64,000 nt of DNA from an uncultured Pseudohongiella sp. (GCA_951812715.1 OX638323.1:2770577-2834576), one strand, 5' to 3'. Shown: positions 1 to 9,094, counted from the first letter of the stretch. Numbers and translations are program-made. Notes: generated by a model not told the origin, from the sequence alone.

Positions 1-564
1 TTCGTTAATCCTGGCGCGGACAGGTGGCGAATTGGACTGCGCCGGCCCATTACTTTCGCCCCAGGCAGCATCGGCGCCCATGATCAATGTGGCGATCTGT
101 CCCAGGCTACCGCCATGGCTGCGCAGGCTGGCGCTGACCGCATCCGCGCCGTCCTGGGCAAGGCTGTTGCTGGTGGAGCAGGATTTGACCCAACATGAAT
201 AATTGCGCGCCAGGGTTTCAATGTCCGAAGTCAGCGGCGCATCAAAGCCGATGTGGTAATGCGGATGATTGCCGACGATATTGACCATCGGCGTATTCGC
301 CCGCCGGGCGTTGTGCAGATTGGCGATGCCGTTGGCCAGCCCCGGCCCGAGATGCAGCAAGGTCGCGGCAGGCTTGCCGGTCATTCTGCCGATGCCATCT
401 GCGGCGCCGGTGCAAACACCCTCGAACAGCGCGAGCACCGATTTCATGCGCGGCACGCTGTCGAGCGCCTGCACCAGGTGCATTTCGGAAGTGCCGGGAT
501 TGGCGATGCAGTATTCGATGCCGCAATCTGCCAGGGTTTCGATCAATGCCGTGGCGCCGTTCAT
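1..564 (-). CDS. ThDP-dependent acetolactate synthase-like enzyme, N-terminal part
   Basis: The reverse strand is open from the ATG at 562-564 to the window edge, giving 188 codons with no stop, so the C-terminal part lies outside. The protein reads like the pyrimidine-binding domain of thiamine diphosphate enzymes of the acetolactate synthase / benzoylformate decarboxylase type. It begins with an ADCGIEYCIANPGTSE segment, the likely activating glutamate sits in ALFEGVCTGAADG (about residue 48), and HLGPGLANGIANLHNA follows. Such enzymes make or break C-C bonds next to a carbonyl in the cytoplasm. The gene is divergent from the molybdenum hydroxylase operon and may share its control region (565-713). 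The substrate cannot be told from half a domain set. Confidence 0.85.
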   Translation of the reverse strand, partial: MNGATALIETLADCGIEYCIANPGTSEMHLVQALDSVPRMKSVLALFEGVCTGAADGIGRMTGKPAATLLHLGPGLANGIANLHNARRANTPMVNIVGNHPHYHIGFDAPLTSDIETLARNYSCWVKSCSTSNSLAQDGADAVSASLRSHGGSLGQIATLIMGADAAWGESNGPAQSNSPPVRARINE

Positions 565-713
565 GGAGAATCCTTGCCGGTGGTGGCGGAATTTTTTCAG
601 GGGCGATATCGTATTGCTTAACGCGAGAGGATGCTATTCTCCGTTCGCATCGATTGACAAGATGCTGTGCGCGTTCGTCTGCGCGCGGCAAGGTGCCAGG
701 GGGAAACACCAAT

Positions 714-1304
714 ATGGAAATGAAGGCGCGGCAAAGCATTGCTGCCGAACGTCGGCGAGTCTGGGATGCGCTGAACGATCCCGATGCGCTCAAGGCCGCC
801 ATTCCCGGATGCGAGAGTTTCGAGAGTACCGGAGAAAATCAGTTCACCGCCCGCATTACCAATCGAATCGGGCCGGTCAAGGCAAGTTTCAGTTTCATCA
901 TCGAATTGAGCGATCTCGATCCGCCGAACAGTTATGTCCTTCATGGCAAGGGCCAGGGCGGTGCCGCTGGTTTCGCCAATGGCAGCGCCCGTGTGTCGCT
1001 AGAAGCCGATGGCGAAAACACCATACTCATATACGAACTCGACGCCAGTGTCGGCGGCAAGCTGGCCCAACTCGGCGGGCGGCTGATCGACGGCGCCGCG
1101 AAAAAGCTGGCCGACGAGTTCTTTTCCCGGCTCGGCGAAGTGATTGCCAGTCAGGAAGATGCGCCGCGGGAAGAGTCCGCCGAGCTTGCCGAAGCCGAAA
1201 CAGCAGACGAACCGGAGGCCAGTTCCCGGCCCGCGGCCCGTATCCTTATCTGCTTCGGAGCGATTCTGCTGCTCGTGGCGATATTGTTCTACTGGTTTGT
1301 CTGA
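714..1304 (+). CDS. coxG: CoxG-like SRPBCC protein with C-terminal membrane anchor
   Basis: A 196-residue protein starting at the ATG at 714, which has an AGGGGG ribosome site just upstream; the open frame begins earlier but that part looks non-coding. The first 150 residues resemble the CoxG/START-like SRPBCC fold (MKARQSIAAERRRVWDALND, then AIPGCESFE). An acidic low-complexity linker follows, and then one hydrophobic helix (about residues 174-194) ending in FYWFV. CoxG is known to recruit CO dehydrogenase to the membrane, and in some organisms to carry menaquinone; here that role is inferred from the fold, the anchor and the position as first gene of the operon. Confidence 0.85.
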   Translation: MEMKARQSIAAERRRVWDALNDPDALKAAIPGCESFESTGENQFTARITNRIGPVKASFSFIIELSDLDPPNSYVLHGKGQGGAAGFANGSARVSLEADGENTILIYELDASVGGKLAQLGGRLIDGAAKKLADEFFSRLGEVIASQEDAPREESAELAEAETADEPEASSRPAARILICFGAILLLVAILFYWFV

Positions 1305-1419
1305 GCGGACCGGGCGGGGCTTTCATGGCGCGGCGGCGGGCAGTAGACTAGAGGCGAATCTGGATCGGGCCGCTACCGGCGGCCTTTCCCAATGGTTCTG
1401 AAAGACGAGGAGAAGTTAC

Positions 1420-1890
1420 ATGTCGACAATCAATCTGGCGGTCAACGGCCAGTCCGTGTCGGGCGAGGTAGAACCGCGCACCTTGTTGGTGGAGTTTCTG
1501 CGGGAACAGCTCCGCCTGACCGGCACCCACGTGGGCTGCGATACCAGTCAATGCGGCGCCTGCGTGGTCATGATCGACGGCAAGTCGGTCAAATCCTGCA
1601 CCATGCTCGCGGTCATGGCCGATGGCGCCGAAGTCACCACTATCGAAGGCCTCGCCAATGGCGCCGAGCTGCATCCGATGCAGCAGGCTTTCATGGACAA
1701 CCATGGCCTGCAATGCGGTTTCTGTACGCCAGGCATGGTCATGTCCGCGCTTGATATCGTTAACCGTCACGGCAATGAGCCGGACGATGCGATCGTGCGC
1801 CGGGAACTGAGCGGCAACATCTGCCGCTGCACCGGATATCAGAACATCGTCAAGGCGATTCGGGCCGGCGCCCAGGCAATGGGAGAATAG
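1420..1890 (+). CDS. coxS: Molybdenum hydroxylase small subunit, two [2Fe-2S] clusters
   Basis: A 156-residue iron-sulfur subunit of the CO dehydrogenase/xanthine oxidase family. The plant-ferredoxin-like cluster has cysteines at 40, 45, 48 and 60 ([10 protein letters not shown]), and the helical second cluster has cysteines at 99, 102, 135 and 137 (CGFC and CRC). All eight ligands are present, so the electron relay from the Mo site to FAD should be intact. The length is normal for the family. An AGGAG-type site precedes the ATG, and the next gene starts 2 bases after the stop, so the small and large subunits are probably translated together. No Tat signal is seen; a cytoplasmic location is likely. 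Confidence 0.95.
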   Translation: MSTINLAVNGQSVSGEVEPRTLLVEFLREQLRLTGTHVGCDTSQCGACVVMIDGKSVKSCTMLAVMADGAEVTTIEGLANGAELHPMQQAFMDNHGLQCGFCTPGMVMSALDIVNRHGNEPDDAIVRRELSGNICRCTGYQNIVKAIRAGAQAMGE

Positions 1891-1892
1891 TC

Positions 1893-4244
1893 ATGCAAGA
1901 GAATGGTATCGGCGCCAGCGTGCGCCGCAAGGAAGACCAGCGCTTCCTGCTGGGCAAAGGCCGATATACCGACGACATCAATGTCGAAGGCCAGACCTAC
2001 GCCTGCTTCGTGCGATCTCCTCATGCCCATGCCGAAATCGAAGGCATCGATGCGTCGGCCGCGACGGCGGCGCCTGGCGTGGTAGCCGTTCTTACCGGCG
2101 ATGACCTCGCCGCGGACGGCATCGGACCGTTGATTTGCGGAGTAACGGTGACCAGCGACGACGGCCAGCCGCATCGCGCACCGGCCCATCCGGCGCTGGC
2201 CCAGGGCAAAGTGAATTATGTCGGTGACCACGTCGCCATTGTAATCGCCGAATCTCTGACGCAGGCCCGGGACGCGGCGGAACTCGTCGAAGTGAACTAC
2301 CGGCCGCTGCCGGCGGTCGCGAGTACGGCCGACGCGGCGAACGACGGCCAGCAGCAGATTCACGAAGAAGCTCCGAACAATATCTGCTTCAACTGGCCGT
2401 TCGGGGACAAGGCGGCGAACGACGAAGCTTTTGCGGGGGCGCACAAGGTTTCCAGTATCGATCTCGTCAACAACCGTATGGTTACTAATCCGATGGAGCC
2501 CCGCGCCGCGCTCGGCGAATACAACTCGGGCACCGAGGAAATCACCCTGCACCTGACGACCCAGAATCCTCACGTGCACAGGCTGGTGCTGGCGGCGTTC
2601 AATCAACTGGCGCCGGAACACAAGCTGCGCGTGGTCGGCCCGGATGTGGGCGGCGGCTTCGGCGCGAAGATCTTCATTTACGCGGAAGAACTGGTGGTGG
2701 GCTGGGCCTGCCGCAAGGTTAACCGCCCCGTGAAATGGACCGCTGACCGCACCGAGGCCTTCCTGTCCGACGCCCATGGCCGCGACCATGTCACCCGGGC
2801 GGAGATGGCGCTCGACGAAAACGGCAAGTTCCTGGCCATGCGCGTACTTACCACGGCAAATCTCGGCGCGTATCTTTCGACTTTCGCGACCATGGTGCCG
2901 AGTTACCTGTACGCATTCCTGTTTGCGGGGCAATACACGACGCCGCTGATTTACTCCGAGGTCAAAGCGGTGTTCACCAATACCTCGCCGGTAGACGCCA
3001 GCCGTGGCGCCGGCCGCCCGGAAGCGACTTACTTGCTCGAAAGGCTGGTAGACGTCTGTGCGGCGGACATGGGGCTCGACCCGGCGGAAATCAGGCGGCG
3101 CAACTTCATTCCGAAGGATGCCTTCCCATACCAGACTCCGGTTGTGCAATGCTATGACAGCGGCGACTATGAAGCAGCCCTGGACCAGGCGATGGAACTC
3201 GCCGATTACGCCGGATTCGATGCCAGGGCGGAAGAAGCCAGAGGCCGCGGCAAATTGCGCGGCATCGGCTTATCCTCCTATGTCGAAGCCTGCGGCATCG
3301 CTCCTTCGGCGGCGGTCGGCCAACTCGGTGGCGGCGTCGGGCTGTGGGAATCCGCCCAGGTGCGCTTTAATCCCACGGGCAATGTGCAGGTGTTCACGGG
3401 TACGCATTCACATGGCCAGGGCCATGAAACCACCTTCGCCCAACTCGTCTGCGACCAACTCGGCGTTCCTTTCGAGAACATCGAAGTGATTCACGGCGAT
3501 ACCGCCAAGACCCAGTTCGGCATGGGAACTTACGGTTCCCGTTCGCTGGCCGTCGGCGGTGTGGCGATCGCGAAAGCCTGCGACAAGCTCATCGCCAAGG
3601 GCAAGAAGATCGCCGCCCACGCCATGGAAGCGGCCGAAGGCGATATTGAATTCGCCGGCGGTAATTACACGGTGGCGGGCACCGACAAGGCGATGAACAT
3701 CGCCGAAGTCGCTTTCAACGCCTATGTGCCGCACAACTACCCGGAAGGCGTGGAGCCAGGCTTTGACGAGAACGCTTTCTTCGATCCGATGAACTTCTCC
3801 TTCCCGGCCGGTACGCATATCTGCGAAGTGGAAGTGGATCCGGCGACCGGTGAAGTGGAAATCGTCGATTACACCGCGGTGGACGATTTCGGCAAGCTGG
3901 TTAATCCGATGATCGTCGAAGGCCAGGTGCATGGCGGTATCGTCCACGGCATCGGCCAGGCGCTGCTGGAAGGCTGCCATTACGACAAGGATGGCCAGTT
4001 GGTAACGGCGTCTTACATGGACTACGCCATGCCGCGGGCGGACAATGCGCCGGAATTCAAGATCGACTACGCGCCGACCGATCCGCCGCACAATCCGCTA
4101 GGCGTCAAGGGCTGCGGCGAGGCGGGCGCCATCGGCGCCCCGCCGGCGATCATCAACGCGATCGCCAATGCCATCGGGGCCAAACATGTCGAAATGCCGG
4201 CAACGCCGGAAACGGTCTGGCGCGCCTGCCAGTCCGCCAATTAA
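1893..4244 (+). CDS. coxL: Molybdenum hydroxylase large subunit (CoxL-like, form II type)
   Basis: A 783-residue molybdopterin-binding subunit. Visible landmarks are the GGGFGAK cofactor loop near residue 253, SRGAGRPEA near 373, [11 protein letters not shown] near 507 and GCGEAG near 741, whose Glu is the expected catalytic base. The active-site loop reads RGAGR as in form II (BMS-type) proteins and not CSFR of true aerobic CO dehydrogenases. By established family knowledge such proteins are mostly not proven CO oxidisers and may hydroxylate aldehydes, purines or aromatic N-heterocycles. Gene order S-L-M differs from the M-S-L order of classic cox operons. The substrate is unresolved. Confidence 0.93.
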   Translation: MQENGIGASVRRKEDQRFLLGKGRYTDDINVEGQTYACFVRSPHAHAEIEGIDASAATAAPGVVAVLTGDDLAADGIGPLICGVTVTSDDGQPHRAPAHPALAQGKVNYVGDHVAIVIAESLTQARDAAELVEVNYRPLPAVASTADAANDGQQQIHEEAPNNICFNWPFGDKAANDEAFAGAHKVSSIDLVNNRMVTNPMEPRAALGEYNSGTEEITLHLTTQNPHVHRLVLAAFNQLAPEHKLRVVGPDVGGGFGAKIFIYAEELVVGWACRKVNRPVKWTADRTEAFLSDAHGRDHVTRAEMALDENGKFLAMRVLTTANLGAYLSTFATMVPSYLYAFLFAGQYTTPLIYSEVKAVFTNTSPVDASRGAGRPEATYLLERLVDVCAADMGLDPAEIRRRNFIPKDAFPYQTPVVQCYDSGDYEAALDQAMELADYAGFDARAEEARGRGKLRGIGLSSYVEACGIAPSAAVGQLGGGVGLWESAQVRFNPTGNVQVFTGTHSHGQGHETTFAQLVCDQLGVPFENIEVIHGDTAKTQFGMGTYGSRSLAVGGVAIAKACDKLIAKGKKIAAHAMEAAEGDIEFAGGNYTVAGTDKAMNIAEVAFNAYVPHNYPEGVEPGFDENAFFDPMNFSFPAGTHICEVEVDPATGEVEIVDYTAVDDFGKLVNPMIVEGQVHGGIVHGIGQALLEGCHYDKDGQLVTASYMDYAMPRADNAPEFKIDYAPTDPPHNPLGVKGCGEAGAIGAPPAIINAIANAIGAKHVEMPATPETVWRACQSAN

Positions 4245-4268
4245 GCGAAAGCGGGAGGAGATAGCACA

Positions 4269-5063
4269 ATGTACGAATTTTCTTATCATCGACCCGCTTC
4301 GGTCGCCGAGGCGGCCGAACTCATCGCCAACGCTGCCGACGGCAAGCTCGTTGCCGGCGGACAAACTTTATTGCCGACCATGAAGCACCGGCTGGCAAGT
4401 CCATCCGATGTGATCGATCTCGGCGGCATTGCCGAATTGAGCGGCATTGTCGTCAACGGCAATATCGTCACCATCGGCGCCATGACGACACACGCCGAAG
4501 TGGCTGCGTCGAGCGAGGTGCGGGAAGCGATTCCCGCGTTGGCGGCGCTCGCCGGCAACATCGGCGATCCGGCCGTGCGCAATCGCGGCACGCTTGGCGG
4601 CTCCATCGCCAATAACGATCCGGCCGCGGATTATCCCGCTGCGGTGATCGCGCTGGGCGCGACCGTGCGCACCAACCGCCGCGAAATCGCCGGCGAGGAC
4701 TTCTTCACAGGCATGTTCGAAACCGCGCTTGAGGAAGACGAGATCGTCGTCGCGGTGGACTTTCCGCGACCCGAAGCGGCTTCGTACATGAAATTCGAGA
4801 ATCCCGCCTCGCGTTACGCCATTGTCGGAGTTTTCGTCGCCAGGACCGCGGCCGGGCCTCGAGCGGCCGTCACCGGCGCGACGGCCTGCGCGCATCGGGC
4901 CTTTCGGATCGAAGAATCGTTGCAGGCCGGCTTTGGCGCGAGCGCACTCGACGGCTTCGAGGCGCCGGTGGACAAGATGAACTCGGACATCCACGCCAGC
5001 GCCGAATATCGCGCTCACCTCGTCAAGGTCATGGCCCAGCGCGCGGTGGCGGCCTGCGCTTGA
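4269..5063 (+). CDS. coxM: Molybdenum hydroxylase medium subunit, FAD-binding
   Basis: A 264-residue FAD-binding subunit. The N-terminal region has AGGQTLLPTMKHRLASP, the usual first FAD-contact loop. GNIGDPAVRNRGTLGGSIAN near residues 97-116 is the second, and is diagnostic for CoxM/CutM proteins. It takes electrons from the [2Fe-2S] small subunit and passes them to an acceptor. GGGAGG lies just upstream of the ATG. The stop codon overlaps the start region of the next ATPase gene, consistent with one transcript through the whole cluster. Confidence 0.93.
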   Translation: MYEFSYHRPASVAEAAELIANAADGKLVAGGQTLLPTMKHRLASPSDVIDLGGIAELSGIVVNGNIVTIGAMTTHAEVAASSEVREAIPALAALAGNIGDPAVRNRGTLGGSIANNDPAADYPAAVIALGATVRTNRREIAGEDFFTGMFETALEEDEIVVAVDFPRPEAASYMKFENPASRYAIVGVFVARTAAGPRAAVTGATACAHRAFRIEESLQAGFGASALDGFEAPVDKMNSDIHASAEYRAHLVKVMAQRAVAACA

Positions 5064-5065
5064 GT

Positions 5066-5980
5066 ATGCCGGCGCCGGCCAGCATCGAGGAAGTCCAGAG
5101 CCTGCTCCGGGACGGCAAGTATGTCGCGGACCGGGCGCTGGCGACGACGCTGTTCCTTTCACTGCAAATGGGCCGTCCGCTGTTTCTCGAAGGGGAGGCC
5201 GGGGTCGGCAAGACCGAGATCGCCAAGGTGCTCGCGTCCGGCCTCGGTCGCCGGCTGATCCGCCTGCAATGCTACGAAGGGCTCGACGTTTCCTCGGCCG
5301 TCTACGAATGGAATTACGCCCGGCAGATGATCGAGATCCGGCTGGCGGAAGCGTCCGGGGCGGTGAAACGGCAGGACTTGGCGGCAGATGTATTCGCGTC
5401 CGATTTTCTGATTGAACGGCCCTTGCTGCAGGCTCTGCGCGAAGACGAAAGAGGCGCGCCAGTGCTGCTCATCGATGAACTCGACCGCACCGATGAACCG
5501 TTCGAAGCCTACCTGCTGGAACTACTTTCCGATTTTCAGATTTCCATTCCTGAAATCGGCACAATTGCGGCGCGCGAAGCGCCGATCGTCGTCATCACTT
5601 CCAACCGCACACGGGAAATTCACGATGCCCTCAAGCGGCGCTGCCTGTATCACTGGGTGGACTATCCCGACGCCGAGCGTGAATTGCAAATCGTCGAAGC
5701 CCGGCTGCCGGGAATGAATACGGGGTTAAGCCGTCATGTCGTCGGCTTCGTGCAACGCCTGCGCGAGCAGGATCTGTACAAGGCGCCGGGCGTGGCGGAA
5801 ACCCTCGATTGGGCCCAGGCCCTGCTGCAACTCGACCAGGTCGCGCTCGATGGCGCCGCCATCGACGACACTCTCGGAACCTTGCTGAAGTACCAGGATG
5901 ACATCGCCCGCATCCGCGGCAGCGAAGCGGCGCGAATTCTGGAAGAAGTGAAGTCGGAACTCGCACTGCAGCCGAATTGA
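5066..5980 (+). CDS. coxD: MoxR-type AAA+ ATPase (CoxD-like)
   Basis: An AAA+ ATPase of about 304 residues. Walker A is GEAGVGKTE near residue 44 and Walker B is LLIDELDRTDE near 133, followed by an ITSNRTRE sensor-like stretch. MoxR proteins of this kind insert the sulfur/copper or otherwise mature the Mo active site of CoxL together with the VWA partner encoded next. A TTG at 5060 overlapping the coxM stop would add two residues; the ATG at 5066 is equally plausible. The end overlaps the start region of the VWA gene. The function as a maturation factor is inferred from operon context. Confidence 0.9.
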   Translation: MPAPASIEEVQSLLRDGKYVADRALATTLFLSLQMGRPLFLEGEAGVGKTEIAKVLASGLGRRLIRLQCYEGLDVSSAVYEWNYARQMIEIRLAEASGAVKRQDLAADVFASDFLIERPLLQALREDERGAPVLLIDELDRTDEPFEAYLLELLSDFQISIPEIGTIAAREAPIVVITSNRTREIHDALKRRCLYHWVDYPDAERELQIVEARLPGMNTGLSRHVVGFVQRLREQDLYKAPGVAETLDWAQALLQLDQVALDGAAIDDTLGTLLKYQDDIARIRGSEAARILEEVKSELALQPN

Positions 5981-5988
5981 GCCAGGTC

Positions 5989-7152
5989 ATGCAAGTTCCC
6001 GGAAACCCAGTCGATGGTGGCCGCATGCATGAGAACATCATGCATTTCGCCCGCCTGCTGCGCGCCGCCGGCTTGCCGGTCGGCCCCGGCAAGGTGCTCG
6101 ACGCCATCCGCGCGGTCGATCTGGTCGGCTTTGGCAGCCGAACCGATTTTCACAGTTGCCTGTTCGCGATCTTCGTCAATCGACGTGAGCAGCGCGAATT
6201 GTTCGACCAGGCATTTCACATCTTCTGGCGCAACCCTGCCTTCATGGACCGCATGCTCGGCGCCATGCTGCCTACCGTGCTGGGCGAAGACCGCGAACAA
6301 ATGACCGAGATGCGGCGCCGACTCGCGGATGCCATGAGCGCGGGCGCCAGCCTCAGTGAACCCGCCGAGGACCGGCTCGAATTGCATGGCATGTTGACGA
6401 GTTCGGTCAGCGAAGTATTGCGCGAGCGTGATTTCGAGGACATGTCCAGCGCCGAACTCGATGAGGCGAAGCGGGCCATCGCCCATTTGTGCCTGCCCAG
6501 GGACAGCATCGCCACCCGCCGTTTCCGGCCCGACCCGCGCGGCCAGACTCTCGACCGGCGCGCGAGCTTGCGCGCGTTGATCCGCCATACCGAAGGCGTG
6601 CCGCTAAAATTCAGCAAACGTCGCAGGCGTCAGCCGCCCCTGGTGGTGCTTTGCGATATTTCCGGCTCGATGAGCACCTATTCGCGCATGTTCCTGCATT
6701 TCATGCATGCCATCGCCGCCCAGCGCCGGGTGCACAGTTTTGTGTTCGGCACGCGGCTGACCCACATCACCCGGCAACTCGTTCATTGCGACGTCGACGC
6801 CGCCCTCGAACGCGTCGCCGAAGCGGTGCGGGACTGGTCGGGCGGCACGCGCATCGGCCATTGCCTGCACCTCTTCAACAAGCAGTGGGGACGCCGCGTT
6901 CTCGCCCAGAACGCAACTACCCTGGTGCTTTCAGACGGACTCGAATGCGACAACGCCGAGCGCCTGGACACGGAAATGGAAAGGCTCGCCAAGTCGAGCC
7001 GGCGCCTGATCTGGCTCAATCCGCTATTGCGCTGGGACGGCTTCGAACCGCTAGCCCAGGGCGTCAAGGCCATGCTGCCCCACGTCGACGACTTCCGCTC
7101 CGCCCACAACCTCGAAAGCCTTGACGATCTCGCCCGGGCTTTGTCTAACTGA
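5989..7152 (+). CDS. coxE: VWA-domain protein CoxE
   Basis: About 387 residues with a C-terminal von Willebrand A domain whose MIDAS motif DISGSMS lies near residue 221, preceded by basic KRRRRQPPLVV. CoxE-type proteins act with the MoxR ATPase in maturing molybdenum hydroxylases. The start is uncertain: TTG 5977 overlaps the previous stop, ATG 5989 follows, and ATG 6025 (MHENIMHFARLLRAAG, GGTGG upstream) fits the usual start of the family. It is the last gene of the cluster; the following 30 bases lead into a truncated gene head. Confidence 0.88.
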   Translation: MQVPGNPVDGGRMHENIMHFARLLRAAGLPVGPGKVLDAIRAVDLVGFGSRTDFHSCLFAIFVNRREQRELFDQAFHIFWRNPAFMDRMLGAMLPTVLGEDREQMTEMRRRLADAMSAGASLSEPAEDRLELHGMLTSSVSEVLRERDFEDMSSAELDEAKRAIAHLCLPRDSIATRRFRPDPRGQTLDRRASLRALIRHTEGVPLKFSKRRRRQPPLVVLCDISGSMSTYSRMFLHFMHAIAAQRRVHSFVFGTRLTHITRQLVHCDVDAALERVAEAVRDWSGGTRIGHCLHLFNKQWGRRVLAQNATTLVLSDGLECDNAERLDTEMERLAKSSRRLIWLNPLLRWDGFEPLAQGVKAMLPHVDDFRSAHNLESLDDLARALSN

Positions 7153-7180
7153 CTCCCGCAGAGTTCACAAGGAATTGAAA

Positions 7181-7285
7181 ATGCCCGACATGCACGTGAT
7201 TGCGATTGATCCCGCTCCCGGGAAAAAGAGCACTGTGTTCGACGACAGTCTGACAAATTGCCCGACGCCAATTATTTTTTCTTAA
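7181..7285 (+). pseudogene. Orphaned 5' end of a gene (VIAIDPAPGKKSTVFD)
   Basis: A 34-codon open frame beginning at ATG 7181 with an AGGAATT ribosome site. It reads MPDMHVIAIDPAPGKKSTVFD before running into AT-rich DNA and a TAA. VIAIDPAPGK followed by K-S-T looks like the beta-strand start of a larger globular protein, so this is best read as the head of a gene whose body is gone. Nearly the same 39 bases recur at 8721-8759 on the far side of the Xre-RES module. I do not know the original product. Confidence 0.5.
7188..7226 (+). repeat. 39-bp direct repeat, left copy
   Basis: ACATGC(A/G)CGTGATTGCGATT and the bases after it, up to GGGAAAA, match 8721-8759 with two mismatches in 39. The pair brackets the Xre-RES genes about 1.5 kb apart. 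It may be the scar of a duplication or recombination at the head of one gene, or a former target-site region. Confidence 0.8.
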
Positions 7286-7305
7286 AATTTCCCTAAAAGT
7301 AACGT

Positions 7306-7321
7306 GGCGTATAAATTCGCC
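7306..7321 (+). promoter_or_regulatory. Possible antitoxin promoter/operator
   Basis: An inverted GGCG...CGCC pair (7306-7309 and 7318-7321) encloses a TATAAATT box immediately before the antitoxin ATG at 7324. No Shine-Dalgarno site is visible before that ATG, so the mRNA may be leaderless or nearly so. An operator overlapping the -10 box is typical of autoregulated toxin-antitoxin pairs. The -35 element is not clear. Confidence 0.3.
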
Positions 7322-7323
7322 GT

Positions 7324-7743
7324 ATGCCAAAAAGGATTTCGAAACCAGAGACATCGACTACCGTAGTTGCAGAAATCTGCGAGGACGAGACCGGCGCCAT
7401 GTTGCGTTCGTTTTTTGTCCTCGCTGAGTGTTGGGGTTTGAGTGACCTTCAAGGACGGGTTTTGCTTGGCAATCCGGCCGCCCGAACTTATGCCCGCTGG
7501 AAAGCCGGACAGTTCGATCCATCCAGGATTTCGCGTGACACACGCGAACGCCTGTCCATTCTGATGGGAATTCACAAGAGTCTGCGCTATCTGTTTCCCG
7601 ATCCTTCACGAGGCTACGCCTGGATGCGCAAGCCGAACAAGACATTCGGCGGGGCGCCTGCAATGAACCGGTTGCTTGCGGGATCCATTACAGATTTGGC
7701 TGCCGTTCGCGCCTATCTCGACGCGGAGCGCGCCGGTTGGTAG
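7324..7743 (+). CDS. Xre/MbcA/ParS-type antitoxin of RES module
   Basis: A 139-residue protein with a helical N-terminal DNA-binding region (residues 20-75: LAECWGLSD, VLLGNPAARTYARWKAGQ) and the C-terminal toxin-binding segment typical of DUF2384 antitoxins (residues 80-139: LSILMGIHKSLRYLFPD, then PNKTFGGAPAMNRLLAGSI). These proteins bind and block RES-domain toxins and repress their own operon. The stop overlaps the TTG start of the toxin gene, the usual arrangement. It lies within a stretch of gene fragments, which suggests acquisition as a mobile module. Confidence 0.88.
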   Translation: MPKRISKPETSTTVVAEICEDETGAMLRSFFVLAECWGLSDLQGRVLLGNPAARTYARWKAGQFDPSRISRDTRERLSILMGIHKSLRYLFPDPSRGYAWMRKPNKTFGGAPAMNRLLAGSITDLAAVRAYLDAERAGW

Positions 7744-8438
7744 TTCCCCCACTTAACCGCGTCCGCTGGAAGCGGGCACGCCGTCTGGTCCGATCGAGTT
7801 ATCCGCCACTCAATCTGTTTTCGGATATTGCCGAACAGGCCGACTGGCAACTGATTGGCGAGGCTGAAGCCAAGTCCAACTCGCGAGTGCGTGATGAGCT
7901 TGGCTCCATCCAACTGATTCCCGGTGACCGTCGGGTTTCCGGGCCAGGAGCCAGTTTAGCCATGGCCCCTTTTTGTCATTTCTCGCCCGAGCGACCCAGC
8001 CGTTTCAGTGACGGTAGTTACGGCGTTTGCTACGTCGGGAACAAATTCGAGGTTGCGCTCGCTGAAACTGTGTTTCATTTCGAGCGATTCATGAAATCAA
8101 CCGTTGAGGCGCCTGCCTTGATCAGCTATCGAGAATTGATTCTGCGGGTTGACGCGCAACTTCATGATCTGCGGGACAAACCGGAATTCCAGTCGTCGCT
8201 GGACCCGGACGACTACACTGATGCGCAGTCTAAGGCGCGCGAATTGCGCCGGAAACATGCCAGTGATGGCATCGTCTACCCAAGCGTGCGGTACGCTGGA
8301 GGTGAGGCCATTGCGGCTTTCTGGCCCGATGTGCTGGGGATACCGGTACAGGCCAGGCATCTCTGCTATCGCTGGAACGGCAGTAGAGTCGATGCTTGGC
8401 TGACGTATGGCGAAGAGCATTGGCGACCCATAAGTTGA
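7737..8438 (+). CDS. RES-domain toxin (NAD+-degrading family)
   Basis: A 233-residue RES-domain protein whose TTG start overlaps the antitoxin stop. RES hallmarks are RFSDGSYGVCYVG, ALAETVFHFERF and, near the end, a conserved Ser-bearing GIVYPSVRYAGGE stretch. This gives the Arg, Glu and Ser that name the domain. RES toxins are known to deplete NAD+ and stop growth when the antitoxin is lost. The first 45 residues form a basic leader (NRVRWKRARRLVRSSYPP) common in this longer RES subtype. It looks intact. Confidence 0.87.
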   Translation: MVVPPLNRVRWKRARRLVRSSYPPLNLFSDIAEQADWQLIGEAEAKSNSRVRDELGSIQLIPGDRRVSGPGASLAMAPFCHFSPERPSRFSDGSYGVCYVGNKFEVALAETVFHFERFMKSTVEAPALISYRELILRVDAQLHDLRDKPEFQSSLDPDDYTDAQSKARELRRKHASDGIVYPSVRYAGGEAIAAFWPDVLGIPVQARHLCYRWNGSRVDAWLTYGEEHWRPIS

Positions 8439-8487
8439 CGACACTTACTCCTCTGACAACGGCCCGGTTCAGCCTGATAGCGAATAG

Positions 8488-8742
8488 GCGATCAGAATCG
8501 GTGAATTAGTTCGCGATGGAGAAGGTCGTTATGTTGTGACATTTCCCGACTTTGGTTGGGGTGCGACCGATGGTGCAACCTTGGAGGAAGCACTTGCCTA
8601 AGCGCAGGATCTGTTGCGCGTACTGATAGCGACCACAATCTCTGAAGGCCGAGTACTACCGCCGCCTTCCCTGCAAGGAAAAGACAAGTACCGGCAGACT
8701 GTCAGCTTGGACGAATTCATACATGCGCGTGATTGCGATTGA
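8488..8742 (+). pseudogene. HicB-like antitoxin remnant with in-frame stop
   Basis: The frame reads IGELVRDGEGRYVVTFPDF, GATDGATLEEALA, a TAA stop (8599-8601), then AQDLLRVLIATTISEGRVL and PPPS, and ends after VSLDEFIHARDCD. Gxy-YVVTFPDF, TLEEALAEAQ and GRxLPPPS are hallmarks of the HicB-type antitoxin fold; the stop sits where the family has Glu (GAA to TAA). No start codon precedes it in frame (TAG at 8485-8487). Its 3' end merges with the right copy of the 39-bp repeat. No HicA toxin gene is visible. Confidence 0.6.
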
Positions 8743-8759
8743 TCCCGCTCCGGGGAAAA
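8721..8759 (+). repeat. 39-bp direct repeat, right copy
   Basis: The second copy of the sequence at 7188-7226, two mismatches. Here its ATG frame reads MRVIAIDPAPGK and then diverges, so this copy is also a severed gene head. Confidence 0.8.
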
Positions 8760-8999
8760 GGTGGAATCGGCACCGGCGCAACGGTTGCAACCGCATCCCA
8801 GATTGCGGTTTTTGGCGGTTCGGCCGGCTTGACCCTGCTTGCCGGATTGGCCACGGGCCTGCTCGTGAATCGCGCGACTCAAAACATCAGTGTTGTTCAG
8901 TTACATCAGTTCATCATGGAGCGAACTACTGCCGCGGCCACCGAGGTCAAACTGTTTGCTGAACTGGAATCTGTCCCGCCGAATCCGATACGCCAATGA
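8733..8999 (+). CDS. Possible small membrane protein or gene remnant
   Basis: An 88-codon frame from a TTG inside the right repeat copy. Residues 20-45 are strongly hydrophobic (QIAVFGGSAGLTLLAGLATG), followed by a polar segment NRATQNISVVQLHQFIMERT. Composition is protein-like, unlike the surrounding frames, but there is no ribosome site and I recognise no family. It may be the surviving tail of a gene whose start was lost at the repeat. The remaining 95 bases before the next gene show nothing further. Confidence 0.3.
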   Translation: MRLIPLRGKGGIGTGATVATASQIAVFGGSAGLTLLAGLATGLLVNRATQNISVVQLHQFIMERTTAAATEVKLFAELESVPPNPIRQ

Positions 9000-9094
9000 A
9001 ACCAGATTTCTCCGCCTGTCTGCTGCTCCACTGCTGTTGTACTAACTTGCAACTTTGCTAGGATTGACGGGTTTTCATCAGGGGAGCAGCGGGC

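Noticed and set aside
1893..4244. Calling the operon a proven CO dehydrogenase
   Set aside because: The active-site loop is RGAGR and not the CSFR form of enzymes shown to oxidise CO.
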